From positions 1 through 13,028 of the forward strand of contig CAZWBW010000079.1 in the NCBI GenBank assembly GCA_964632355.1: DNA of 13,028 nucleotides, in the 5' to 3' direction. This document shows positions 5,965 through 13,028 of this stretch, piece after piece. The notes below the pieces were generated by a model. That model was not told the origin of the DNA. It worked only from the letters and a program-made list of their open reading frames with translations, and ran no database searches. The DNA comes from JALOAP01 sp964632355. GTDB taxonomy: Bacteria > Chloroflexota > Dehalococcoidia > Tepidiformales > Tepidiformaceae. Every line of letters begins with the position of its first letter. Positions within the stretch are counted from its first letter, which is position 1. The translations under genes were made by a program, and so were the position numbers.

Positions 5965-5970
5965 ATTCTA
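5965..5970 (-). promoter_or_regulatory. Candidate -10 element (TAGAAT) overlapping the addA stop codon
   Basis: On the minus strand TAGAAT differs from TATAAT at one base and ends exactly 6 bases before the GTG start of the acyl-CoA synthetase gene. Its first three bases are the addA stop codon TAG. Transcription from it would begin at or next to the GTG, giving a leaderless message, which would explain the missing SD. No clear -35 box is seen inside addA. Confidence 0.42.
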
Positions 5971-8900
5971 CGCGAGGCGCTGGTTTGGAGCAGCGAGCTT
6001 CGCTTCCACCTCGGCGATGGCTGCGGCGAGGTCGTCGACGTGGCGCTCCTGCGGTTCGCCGCCGCGGAGGAATACAAACGTGCAGCGGGCGACCGGCCGG
6101 CCAAGCCGCGCCGCGAGGTTCCGGAGAGCCAGCGCGTACGCCGCACCCTGCAGACGGTAGCGCTCCATCGCTGCGTCGATTTCGGCGTCGGATACCACCC
6201 GGTCGGTCTTGTAGTCGACGACGACCAGCCCCTCCGGCGTGTCGTACAGGAGGTCGATGAAGCCCTCGACCACGGCGCCGCCAGCGGGTGCTCCGACGTA
6301 GACCTCGCGCCAGTAGCGGCCCCGCACCGCCTCGCGAACCGAGGGCGCCCGGAGCGCCGCCGCGGCCAGCTGGGCGACCTCCTCCGCGGCCCAGGGGATG
6401 CCCTCGGCGGCAGCCTGCGCGCGGGCAGCCGCTTCGAGCCCTTCGCCCGTGGCGATGTCGATGGCCTGCAACGTCGCGTGGACTGCGCGCCCGATGTTGG
6501 TCGCAGCCCGGCCAGCTCGCCACGTGCGGTCCGGGTCGTCTTCGGGTTCGCCGGTCCGTGCGATTTCGGTCGCAGCGTGCGCGGACGAACCGGCCGCGCG
6601 GGCGATGAGCGCCTGCCGCTGTTCGAACCAGGTCTGCTCGTCGAGGCCGTCGTCGGCGGGTAGTTCGCCGGCCGAGCCCGCCTCGCGGCTCTCGATGGGG
6701 ACGGCTGGAAGTTCGCGCCACGTCCCGGGGATCTCCTGGCAGACGCGCCAGAGGAGTTCAGCGGGTGTTCGGGCATCCAGCAGGCTCGCGGGCTCCCTGG
6801 CGGGAGGCGTGTGGAAGAGGCTCACGAGCAGGTGGTCGCGGGCCCGCGTGGCACCGACGTACAGCAGCCGCAGCTTTTCGTAGCCGCTGTACACCTTCTC
6901 CTCGGCGGCCAGTTGCTCGTACCTTTCGGAACGGAACAGCGGCATGTCGCGCGACCCGATGCGCACCTCGGGCCGCCCTTCGCGCGGCCAGGCCAGTCGG
7001 CTGCGAATCCCCTGGTCCCCCACGTTGAGCCCGGCGAGCACCACGATGGGGAACTCGAGCCCCTTCGCCGCATGGATGGTCATGATGCGGACCGCATCGT
7101 CGTCGTCCTGGGCCACCACCGTGTCGGTGACCATCACGTCCTCGTCGTCTTGCTGGCGCAGCCACTCGACGAACTCCCGCAGGGTTGTGCCCCCGCCGTC
7201 GGCGAACGCACGGGCCTGGTCGAGCACGAACCGGAGCCGCTGCCAGCGCTCCCGCGGCCGCCGGTACGCGTACGCGACTTCGAACAGTTGCTGCTCGCGA
7301 ATGACGGTTTCGACCAGCTGGTTGAGCCCGAGCCACCAGCGCCGTTCGTGCAGGCTGCGAAGGGCGGCCATGGCCGCGGCCACCGGGTGGTCCGCCGGGA
7401 CCGAGGCTGGAGCCTCCTGCAGGTAGTCCCAGCGCCCGCCGGCCCGGTACCACTCGTACAGTTCGTCGTCTCGGCAGGCGAAGGCGGGCGAACGCAGGGC
7501 TGCGACCAGCGACACCTGGTCCGTGGGGTCGTCGATGGCGGCGAGGATGTTCGTGAGATCGCGAACCTCCTGCGTGCGATAGAGCAGCGACCGGCTGACG
7601 ATGCGGTAGGGCACGCCCTGCGCTTCGAGTTCGCGTTCGAGCCACGGGAGCGCCGTCCGCGCGGGCAGGAGCACCGCGATGTCCTGGTAGCGCGCCTCGT
7701 GGTGAGCGCCCGTTGCGCGGTCGGCCACCATCCAGCCCTGCTCCTTCACGGTCCGGATGGCGCGAACGATCTCCTCCGCCTCGGCGCGGCGCAGTTCGTT
7801 CACCTTGTCGAGGTCTGGGCGCGGCCCGCCGAGAATCACGACGGGGAGCGCCGCGCTCACGTCCTGCCGCCACGACTGCAGCGGGACGTACCGGGGCTGT
7901 GCGTCGCCGTCCCCTTCGGCGATGACCTGCTCGAACACGGCGTTCACCCACTCGACGATGCGGCGGACCGTGCGGAAGTTCTGCGAGAGCACAACATCTT
8001 TGGCGCCAAGCGTGTCGCGGGCGCGCGTATACAGGGCGATGTCGGCGCCGCGGAACCGGTAGATCGCCTGCTTCGGGTCGCCGACGAAGAAGAGCCTCCC
8101 GGGCGCGATGGGCAGTTCGTGCCATGGGCGGTCGCCGACCTCGTGCTCGTCCGTCGCGAGCAGCGCCGCGATTTCGAGCTGGATGGGGTCGGTGTCCTGG
8201 AACTCGTCGATGAGCAGCGCCCGGTAGCGTGCGGCCACAGCGCGGCGCACGTCTCCGTTGCTGCGAAGGAGGTCGCGAGCGAGCACGAGCAGGTCGTGGA
8301 ACTCCAGCATCCCGCGAACCCGGCGCTCGGCAGCGTAGTCGAGCACGAACCGGCGCAGCCGTTCGAGGATAGGCATGAGGAGCGAGGTGCGGTAGGCCAC
8401 GAGGCAGTTTTTGACCTCCTCGCCGACGGCTCTCATCGCTTCGCGTACTTGCCGGGGATCGGCGTTCCAGTTCTTCTTGCCCCCGGCGTTGCCAGGCCTT
8501 GGAGATTCGAAGGCGTTGAGTTCGGCGAGCCGCTCGTCGTCCGTCGTTGCCTCGCGGAGCCGCTTCCCGAAGCACTGGACCTTCTCAACGTGTTCTCTGA
8601 GCTTGTCGTCCTCGCTTGAGCACCTGTAGGAGTTGAGCTCATCCAGCGCAGCGAAGAGCCCGTCGAGTTCCAGCTTCGGACCGCCCGCGGGGAAGGCCAC
8701 GTCTTCGAGGCGGTCCCAGCGCTGGTGCAGTTCGAGCGCGATCTCGCGCAGGCGCGGTACGCTAAGCCCGGCCTCGAGCGCCTGCACGATCGGCAGGCCG
8801 TGGCTCTCGTCGCTCAGCAGTTCGTCGAGCAGGTTGCGCCAGTGCTCGTCGAACTGGATGCGTGCCCGCACCTCGTCGAGGATTTCGATGCGCGGCGGCA

Positions 8901-9255
8901 GCCCGGCTTCGAGCGGGTAGAGCGCAAGGATGCGCTGCGCAAAGCTGTGCAGCGTCGAAATCGACGCACTGTCGATCTGCCGAATGGCCTTCGCATAGTA
9001 GTCAACCGGCTCCGTACCCTCCCGAACGGCCTTTTCGAGTTCGCTGCGAATGCGATCACGGAGTTCGGCGGCCGCGGCTTCGGTGAACGTGATCGCGGCG
9101 ATCTGCTGGAGTTCGTACCCGGCGCCGACGAGCCCAACGATGCGCGTGACGAGCGAACTGGTCTTGCCCGTGCCCGCACCTGCCTCGACAAAGAGCGTTT
9201 CGTCGAAGCTGGTCGCAATACGGTCGCGGGCGGCCTGGTCGGCGGGGCGCATCAT
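5968..9255 (-). CDS. addA: AddA-type UvrD/Rep helicase-nuclease (double-strand break repair)
   Basis: AddA is the motor and 3'-strand nuclease subunit of AddAB, which unwinds and trims broken double-stranded DNA ends for RecA loading. The 1095 residues contain all superfamily 1A helicase motifs: Walker A EAGAGTGKT (24-32), motif Ia region ITFTEAAAAELRDRI (55-69), Walker B LLIDEFQDTD (347-356), motif III VGDPKQAIYRFRGAD (391-405), motif IV LSQNFRT (423-429), motif V IMTIHAAKGLEF (724-735) and motif VI LLYVGATRARD (797-807). A C-terminal RecB-like PD-(D/E)xK nuclease domain has His925 (GRAVHATL), Asp1001 (EGFIDLLYD), Asp1014-x-Lys1016 (VVDYKTD) and Gln1036 (YRLQGAAYAL). Helicase and nuclease sites thus both look intact. 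The first of two adjacent ATG codons (9255) overlaps the addB stop as ATGA and has an AAGGGAGGG SD 5 bases ahead, so it is translationally coupled to addB. AddA is preferred over RecB because of the addB partner and the lack of recC or recD. Confidence 0.95.
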   Translation of the reverse strand: MMRPADQAARDRIATSFDETLFVEAGAGTGKTSSLVTRIVGLVGAGYELQQIAAITFTEAAAAELRDRIRSELEKAVREGTEPVDYYAKAIRQIDSASISTLHSFAQRILALYPLEAGLPPRIEILDEVRARIQFDEHWRNLLDELLSDESHGLPIVQALEAGLSVPRLREIALELHQRWDRLEDVAFPAGGPKLELDGLFAALDELNSYRCSSEDDKLREHVEKVQCFGKRLREATTDDERLAELNAFESPRPGNAGGKKNWNADPRQVREAMRAVGEEVKNCLVAYRTSLLMPILERLRRFVLDYAAERRVRGMLEFHDLLVLARDLLRSNGDVRRAVAARYRALLIDEFQDTDPIQLEIAALLATDEHEVGDRPWHELPIAPGRLFFVGDPKQAIYRFRGADIALYTRARDTLGAKDVVLSQNFRTVRRIVEWVNAVFEQVIAEGDGDAQPRYVPLQSWRQDVSAALPVVILGGPRPDLDKVNELRRAEAEEIVRAIRTVKEQGWMVADRATGAHHEARYQDIAVLLPARTALPWLERELEAQGVPYRIVSRSLLYRTQEVRDLTNILAAIDDPTDQVSLVAALRSPAFACRDDELYEWYRAGGRWDYLQEAPASVPADHPVAAAMAALRSLHERRWWLGLNQLVETVIREQQLFEVAYAYRRPRERWQRLRFVLDQARAFADGGGTTLREFVEWLRQQDDEDVMVTDTVVAQDDDDAVRIMTIHAAKGLEFPIVVLAGLNVGDQGIRSRLAWPREGRPEVRIGSRDMPLFRSERYEQLAAEEKVYSGYEKLRLLYVGATRARDHLLVSLFHTPPAREPASLLDARTPAELLWRVCQEIPGTWRELPAVPIESREAGSAGELPADDGLDEQTWFEQRQALIARAAGSSAHAATEIARTGEPEDDPDRTWRAGRAATNIGRAVHATLQAIDIATGEGLEAAARAQAAAEGIPWAAEEVAQLAAAALRAPSVREAVRGRYWREVYVGAPAGGAVVEGFIDLLYDTPEGLVVVDYKTDRVVSDAEIDAAMERYRLQGAAYALALRNLAARLGRPVARCTFVFLRGGEPQERHVDDLAAAIAEVEAKLAAPNQRLA

Positions 9256-12200
9256 GCCTGCCCTCCCTTCAGTTCGTGCAGCGGCCGGAGCACCGGATCG
9301 CCGGCCTTGCGCTCCCACGCGCGGTGCCGGTCGGATGCGCAGAGCCGGTCGTAGGGGCAGTACATGCAGTTCTTGAAGCTGTCGCGGTCCACCTCGCCCG
9401 AGCGCGCCGGGAAGAGCCCGTGCTCGATGCCGTGAAGGATCAGCGAAAGGTCGCGGGTGAACTGCTCGTGTGCGTCGCCGTCGTACGCGTAGCCACACGG
9501 CTCCTGCATGGCGGCGTCTTCGTCGACAAACCAGTAGTACGCCTCGACCGGTGTCGAGCCGCCACCGAACTCGCGGCGCGCCGCGAGCGCGTACACAGGA
9601 AGCTGGAGCCGCTCGCCGAAATCGGTACGGGTCTCGGGATCCCTGACCTTCTTGTACTTGTCGCCCTTTCCGCTTTTGTAGTCATACACCGCGATCGAGC
9701 CATCGTCGCCGCGGTCGATACGGTCGATGCGGCCCCGGAACGCCACGCGACGGCCGCCTGGTAGTTCGACGACGAGCGGGCCGGGATCATCGGGCGCGAT
9801 GCCGAACGAGAACTCGGCGCGAGCGAATCGGAGCTGGTTCTCCGCGCGCCGTTCGGCTTCGCGGCCGAGGAAGGCCTGGAGGCTGCGGTGGATGCGTTCC
9901 CGTTCGGCGTGCCAGAGAAGCGGCTTCCCGACGATCCCGCGCCGCTCCGCGGCGTCGCAGGCATCGTCCACCAGTTTGCGAAGCCGCTCCCGGTCGCCAT
10001 CCTGCCATTTCGCGCCGGGTTCGCGCGGACCCGCTTCGGCGAAGAACCGTTCGAGGACGTCGTGCATCAGGTTCCCGCGGTCGAGCGCTGAGATGGTGAG
10101 CTCCTCCTCCGGCCGCTCGAATTCCTCGACGCGGAGGACCGTCCCGAGGAAATAGCGCATCGGGCAGGTTGCCCAGTTTTCGAGGCTCGTCGGGGATGCT
10201 GGGCGATGCGGTGACGGCGCAAGGCCTTCGCGCGCACCGATAACGCCATCCCACGCGGAGTAGCGGTCGCTAAGCCGCGCGCGTATAGCGTCGAGCCCGG
10301 CAGCGAGCCGCGGGTGTTCCGCCAACACCTGCCGGTGCCGCGGGTCGCGCGCGGGGAGGTGGAGCCGCCGCATGCGCCGCTCTTGCGCGGTGGCCGGCAC
10401 CGCCGATTCCAGCACGCCCGCCCGGAACGAGGGGATCTTCGTGAACCACGCGCTGTCCGTCAGTTTGGCGAACTCGGACGTGTCGATGGAGCGGCCAGCC
10501 AGCAGCGTCGCGGCCTCGGTCAACCAGCGCGACGGGAGGAGCTCCCGCTGGCCGCGCAGGTTCGCCTGCGGGTAGAGCAGGATGCGCTCGGGCGCGGACG
10601 CCAGCGCGGCCAGGTAGTCGCGGCGCTGTTCGTGCGGCCGCAACCGCGGATCGATGTTCGCCGCCTCGCGCTCGCGGTCGGGAAGGAGCGGGTCTTCGTG
10701 ACCCCGCACCGGGAGCCGCCCTTCGACCATGCCGAGCACGTACACGCGGTCGAGCCGCATTCCCGCGGCGGTGCCGAGGTTGCCCACGAACACGCCCTGC
10801 CCGAAGGCGCCGGCGCGCCCGGCAGGCACGGCCAACAGGGATTCGAGCGCCTGCCGGAGCAGTGCCGGTGTCGCTTCGCGCTCGAACGAAGCGAGCGCCC
10901 GGAGCCCCTCGATGATCTGCTCGACCTGTCCCGCGGCTTCGCGTTCCGACTCGTCGTCCCAGTCGAGTTCGTCGGGGCGGCCGAGATAGTGCCGCTGGAG
11001 TTCGAGGGCCCAGTCGGCCAGCTCGGTCCATGTGCGGCGCGGTCCGGGATTCAGCCGCCGAACCAGGCCATCCATAAAGTCCACCAGGTCGCGGGCAAGC
11101 TTCGCGTCGGTTTCGAAGCGGCTTGCGAGGCTGTCCCGTCCGTCCCGGCGCGCATGCTCCTGCTCCTTCTTGGCGTCATCCACGAAGTTGTTCAGCCGGT
11201 CGCGCCACTGGCGCGCGCCGCCGGAAATGCCCGCCTTCCGCGAGATCTCGTCCCAGCGCGTCACCGGCGGTTCGTCGCCCGGGCACACCGGCGCGGACGA
11301 GAGCCAGTTCATGACGTCGGCGCGGCGAAAGTCATGCTGTGGGAGCGCGAGGAGCCGCAGGATGTGGCGGCCCGCGATCGTGTCGGCAAGCGTGCGCGGC
11401 GATGGGCCATGCGCCGGGATCCCCGCGGCGGCGAGCTGCTCGTGGACGACGCGGCCGTACGGCTCGGCCTGCGGGTAGAGGACCGCGGTGCGCGCGAACG
11501 AACCCTGCTCGCCCGCGCGCGCCAGCAGGTCGCGGATGACCCAGCGCACCTCCTCTTCGATGTCCGGCGCGGAAACGATGCGGTTCGCGCGCGGCACAAC
11601 CGGGTCCTGCAGCGGAAGCGTAGCCCCGAGCATCTGCGCAACCCGGATGGCCTCCGCATCGGCGTCGGGATCGCCGGTAACGCCGAGAATGACGGACGCC
11701 TGACCGCGCTCACCCAGTGCCGCCACGACCCGCGCTTCCGATGGCGTGAGCCGCCGTGGGAGGTAGACGACGAGGTGGCCGATATCGCGGAGCGCCGCGA
11801 GGCCGCCGCCGGCGCTGATGGCGGTGGCGGCGGCCTCCGCGGCATCGGTGTGGTCGTAGAACGCGCGGGTGGCGTCGCGGTAGCCGCGAAACAGCGCCAC
11901 CACCGACGCCGCCCGCGGGGATTGCCGGGACAGCGCATCGAGCGTCTCGCCGGGGAGTTCGCGAAGGTCGGTGAAGGTGGCGACGAGCGCCTGCTGCGTA
12001 CCGGGATGGTCCGTGACCGGCGCGAACACGCCGGGAACTTCGTCGAGCGCACGGCGAATCGCCTCGCCCTGGAGCGCCGGCGTGAGCGGCGTTCGGCCGG
12101 CGGCGGCCAGTACCGGCGCGCCGAGCAGTTCGACCACCCGGGCGAGCACCTGGAACCGCACGTTTACGAGACCTTCGCGTGCGAGTTCGCGGCGCAGCGA

Positions 12201-12332
12201 GAGCCCCACATAGTTCGAGGCCACCGCCACGGTCACGGGCGCGAACGGGTCGGCGGACTGCACCGCGGCGAGGCGTTCGCGGAGTGCATCGAACGCGGAC
12301 TGGCCGAACGGGACTGGCTGGACGAGGGTCAT
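9252..12332 (-). CDS. addB: AddB-type inactivated-helicase / iron-sulfur nuclease subunit
   Basis: AddB is the partner of AddA: a RecB/RecC-like scaffold that cuts the 5' strand. The 1026 residues lack a Walker A motif at the N-terminus (VAVASNYVGLSLRREL stands there) and have no other complete helicase motif, as expected for a dead helicase. The motor-like middle retains RLDRVYVLGMVEGRLP (526-541). The C-terminal PD-(D/E)xK nuclease has His757 (GNLMHDVLE), Asp870 (GRIDRID), Asp884-x-Lys886 (VYDYKSG) and Gln910 (QLPVYAL). Four cysteines, Cys723 (ENWATCPMRYF) and Cys989-x2-Cys992-x5-Cys998, match the 4Fe-4S staple of AddB exactly in spacing. The ATG at 12332 is preceded by GGTGGAG (6-base gap); an in-frame GTG at 12344 is an alternative, with TAGCAT ending 6 bases ahead. 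The stop overlaps the addA ATG. Sequence similarity across AddB proteins is low, but the cysteine set plus the addA partner make this firm. Confidence 0.93.
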   Translation of the reverse strand: MTLVQPVPFGQSAFDALRERLAAVQSADPFAPVTVAVASNYVGLSLRRELAREGLVNVRFQVLARVVELLGAPVLAAAGRTPLTPALQGEAIRRALDEVPGVFAPVTDHPGTQQALVATFTDLRELPGETLDALSRQSPRAASVVALFRGYRDATRAFYDHTDAAEAAATAISAGGGLAALRDIGHLVVYLPRRLTPSEARVVAALGERGQASVILGVTGDPDADAEAIRVAQMLGATLPLQDPVVPRANRIVSAPDIEEEVRWVIRDLLARAGEQGSFARTAVLYPQAEPYGRVVHEQLAAAGIPAHGPSPRTLADTIAGRHILRLLALPQHDFRRADVMNWLSSAPVCPGDEPPVTRWDEISRKAGISGGARQWRDRLNNFVDDAKKEQEHARRDGRDSLASRFETDAKLARDLVDFMDGLVRRLNPGPRRTWTELADWALELQRHYLGRPDELDWDDESEREAAGQVEQIIEGLRALASFEREATPALLRQALESLLAVPAGRAGAFGQGVFVGNLGTAAGMRLDRVYVLGMVEGRLPVRGHEDPLLPDREREAANIDPRLRPHEQRRDYLAALASAPERILLYPQANLRGQRELLPSRWLTEAATLLAGRSIDTSEFAKLTDSAWFTKIPSFRAGVLESAVPATAQERRMRRLHLPARDPRHRQVLAEHPRLAAGLDAIRARLSDRYSAWDGVIGAREGLAPSPHRPASPTSLENWATCPMRYFLGTVLRVEEFERPEEELTISALDRGNLMHDVLERFFAEAGPREPGAKWQDGDRERLRKLVDDACDAAERRGIVGKPLLWHAERERIHRSLQAFLGREAERRAENQLRFARAEFSFGIAPDDPGPLVVELPGGRRVAFRGRIDRIDRGDDGSIAVYDYKSGKGDKYKKVRDPETRTDFGERLQLPVYALAARREFGGGSTPVEAYYWFVDEDAAMQEPCGYAYDGDAHEQFTRDLSLILHGIEHGLFPARSGEVDRDSFKNCMYCPYDRLCASDRHRAWERKAGDPVLRPLHELKGGQA

Positions 12333-12344
12333 GTCGCGCTCCAC

Positions 12345-12537
12345 CGCGGCATGCTACGGCATGACGGCGCTCAGGTCCGGACCAGTGAACCACATTCCCG
12401 CGTCATCTCCTGTCGTCCGGTGACACGACCTGACCGCATGGCCGCGACGGTGCGCGCGGCGCTTGGGGTCACCTGCACCAGGCTGAACGGCCCTGGGAGA
12501 TCGATTTCGGGTGGGAGAGTACCGTGCCCGGGACACA
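12345..12537. other. Intergenic region upstream of addB, no gene seen
   Basis: This GC-rich stretch between addB and the hairpins behind the 61-residue gene has no ORF with a start signal and a convincing composition on either strand. Apart from the candidate -10 box next to addB nothing specific is recognised. It presumably carries the addBA promoter region. Confidence 0.4.
12351..12356 (-). promoter_or_regulatory. Candidate -10 element (TAGCAT) upstream of addB
   Basis: On the minus strand TAGCAT fits TAnnnT and ends 6 bases before the in-frame GTG at 12344, so transcription could begin right at that codon. If translation begins at the ATG at 12332 instead, the leader would be about 12 bases and carry the GGTGGAG SD. 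A weak CGGACC lies 17 bases further up as a possible -35. Confidence 0.35.
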
Positions 12538-12577
12538 ATCCTCCCTCTGTCCGCGCAACGGCGGAGGGAGGGAGGAT
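12538..12577 (-). terminator. Second hairpin behind the 61-residue gene
   Basis: ATCCTCCCTC (12538-12547) pairs with GAGGGAGGAT (12568-12577), 10 bp with a 20-base loop; the loop can itself slide because GGGAGG is repeated. It directly follows the hairpin at 12578-12610 in the minus direction. There is no T-run, so efficiency is uncertain. Confidence 0.4.
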
Positions 12578-12610
12578 TTGAGGGCGGCCGCGCCCCCTGG
12601 CCGCCCTCAA
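12578..12610 (-). terminator. Hairpin overlapping the stop codon of the 61-residue gene
   Basis: TTGAGGGCGGCC (12578-12589) and GGCCGCCCTCAA (12599-12610) form a perfect 12-bp stem with a 9-base loop. The TGA stop of the upstream minus-strand gene (12607-12609) lies inside the stem. The minus-strand sequence after it is ATCCTCCC, so there is no U-tract. It probably separates the small gene from addBA, as a terminator or as a 3'-end stabilising stem. Confidence 0.55.
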
Positions 12611-12792
12611 GCGGCGTTGCCGCCGCCTTGCAGCGCCCGGCGCAGGCGGTTCACGCGCTTCACCGCCTCGCGCACGGCGTAATCGGCCCGGTCGCCGCCA
12701 GTCGGGCCGGGGTTCAACTGCGTCGCCACGAGGATCGCATCGAGCGCCTCGACCACCTCGGCCAGGAGCTTCCGCATCTCCTCGTCGTCCAT
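12607..12792 (-). CDS. Small helical protein of 61 residues, function unknown
   Basis: No family is recognised. The product has two predicted amphipathic helices: MDDEEMRKLLAEVVEALDAI (1-20) extending to about Gln25, and YAVREAVKRVNRLRRALQ (38-55), split by a Gly/Pro-rich turn (NPGPTGGD, 27-34). The first helix is acidic, the second basic, with hydrophobic residues in heptad-like spacing, so a helical hairpin or coiled-coil dimer is plausible. The ATG at 12792 is chosen because sequence upstream in the same frame is basic and low in complexity; no SD is seen, but CAGACT ends 6 bases ahead, a weak -10-like match. It lies 74 bases after the partial gene at the window edge and is followed by two hairpins before addB, so it is probably not a fixed part of the addBA transcript. 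The balanced composition and clear helix pattern suggest a real gene. Confidence 0.62.
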   Translation of the reverse strand: MDDEEMRKLLAEVVEALDAILVATQLNPGPTGGDRADYAVREAVKRVNRLRRALQGGGNAA

Positions 12793-12866
12793 GCCGGGAG
12801 TCTGACGCCGATCATCGCCGAAGAACAGACCCAATTTGGTTGCGGAACGGTGAATTGTTGGGTGAC

Positions 12867-13028
12867 TTAGGTTGCGCGGACGACTATGGCCACCATCTGC
12901 ATCGCCGTTTCGAATTCGCGATCGAGACTTCCGCAGCGGCGCTCGTAGATTTCCGCAGCGCGGGGCACCGCAACGGCGAGCACATCGTCCGGGATTTCCC
13001 ACGTGGCCGAATGCACGCGGTTCGCCAG
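12867..13028 (-). CDS. C-terminal fragment of an unknown protein (5' end outside window)
   Basis: The last 53 codons of a minus-strand gene end in TAA at 12867-12869. The visible residues include VHSATWEIPDDVLAVAVPRA (5-24), then EIYERRCGSLDREFETAMQM (26-45), ending MVAIVVRAT. They look like real protein, with a helix-rich acidic/basic pattern, but I do not recognise the family from this piece. The right edge cuts the gene, so start, length and regulation are not visible. It precedes the 61-residue gene in the same direction. Confidence 0.5.
   Translation of the reverse strand: MANRVHSATWEIPDDVLAVAVPRAAEIYERRCGSLDREFETAMQMVAIVVRAT

Noticed and set aside
4126..6663. 845-codon open frame on the plus strand
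   Set aside because: It lies opposite the VOC, acyl-CoA synthetase and addA genes, all supported by motifs. The composition is of the shadow type and no domain is recognisable.
6811..8619. 602-codon plus-strand open frame opposite addA
   Set aside because: It overlaps conserved helicase motifs on the other strand and shows no protein-like motif of its own.
9256..9498. N-terminal extension of AddA beyond the ATG at 9255
   Set aside because: It would overlap the essential C-terminal cysteine cluster of addB by about 240 bases, while 9255 has a strong SD and the typical ATGA overlap.
10314..12581. 755-codon plus-strand open frame opposite addB
   Set aside because: Shadow of addB, whose iron-sulfur cysteines and nuclease motifs are on the minus strand.
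1..13028. CRISPR arrays, tRNA or rRNA genes, insertion sequences, defence or toxin-antitoxin genes
   Set aside because: I looked for direct repeats with spacers, tRNA-like cloverleaf ends, transposase motifs and inverted terminal repeats and saw none that hold up.

Overview
GC-rich, densely packed bacterial chromosome with ordinary core and housekeeping genes. The gene set is a CTP synthase, 2-isopropylmalate synthase, AddB-AddA repair nucleases and an NDP-forming acyl-CoA synthetase alpha subunit. Weak Shine-Dalgarno (SD) use at several starts fits a Chloroflexota-type organism, possibly near Dehalococcoidia/Tepidiforma. That placement is a low-confidence guess from gene content and protein style, because no rRNA or other marker is present.

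Left part (1-3852). The window opens inside pyrG (+). A four-unit heptamer repeat follows, then a strong hairpin terminator serving mainly the opposing gene, a small two-segment membrane protein (-). A divergent gene pair follows: the membrane protein (-) and a DinB-type metal-binding protein (+). A leader of about 260 bases with several hairpins then precedes leuA (+), which has a clear SD and ends at a 12-bp hairpin terminator that also works in reverse.

Right part (3853-13028), all minus strand. In order of transcription: a partial unknown gene at the right edge, a 61-residue helical protein followed by hairpins, addB, addA (ATGA overlap), an acyl-CoA synthetase alpha subunit 9 bases after addA, a VOC/glyoxalase-fold protein 15 bases after that, and a likely 37-codon small ORF with a strong SD. 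The run ends at the terminator shared with leuA. AddA and AddB form a two-nuclease helicase complex for double-strand-break resection. The two metabolic genes downstream may share its transcript or use their own promoter.

I found no CRISPR, mobile element, tRNA/rRNA, toxin-antitoxin or defence island, and no obviously new multi-gene system. The most interesting signal is promoter-like: TAnnnT hexamers lie 6-7 bases before the start codons of three genes (DinB, addB, acyl-CoA synthetase), in one case built from the stop codon of the preceding gene. This suggests leaderless transcription. Secondary points are the small ORF, an alpha-only acyl-CoA synthetase, a VOC protein lacking most usual metal ligands, and an H-x-Q variant of the LeuA metal motif.
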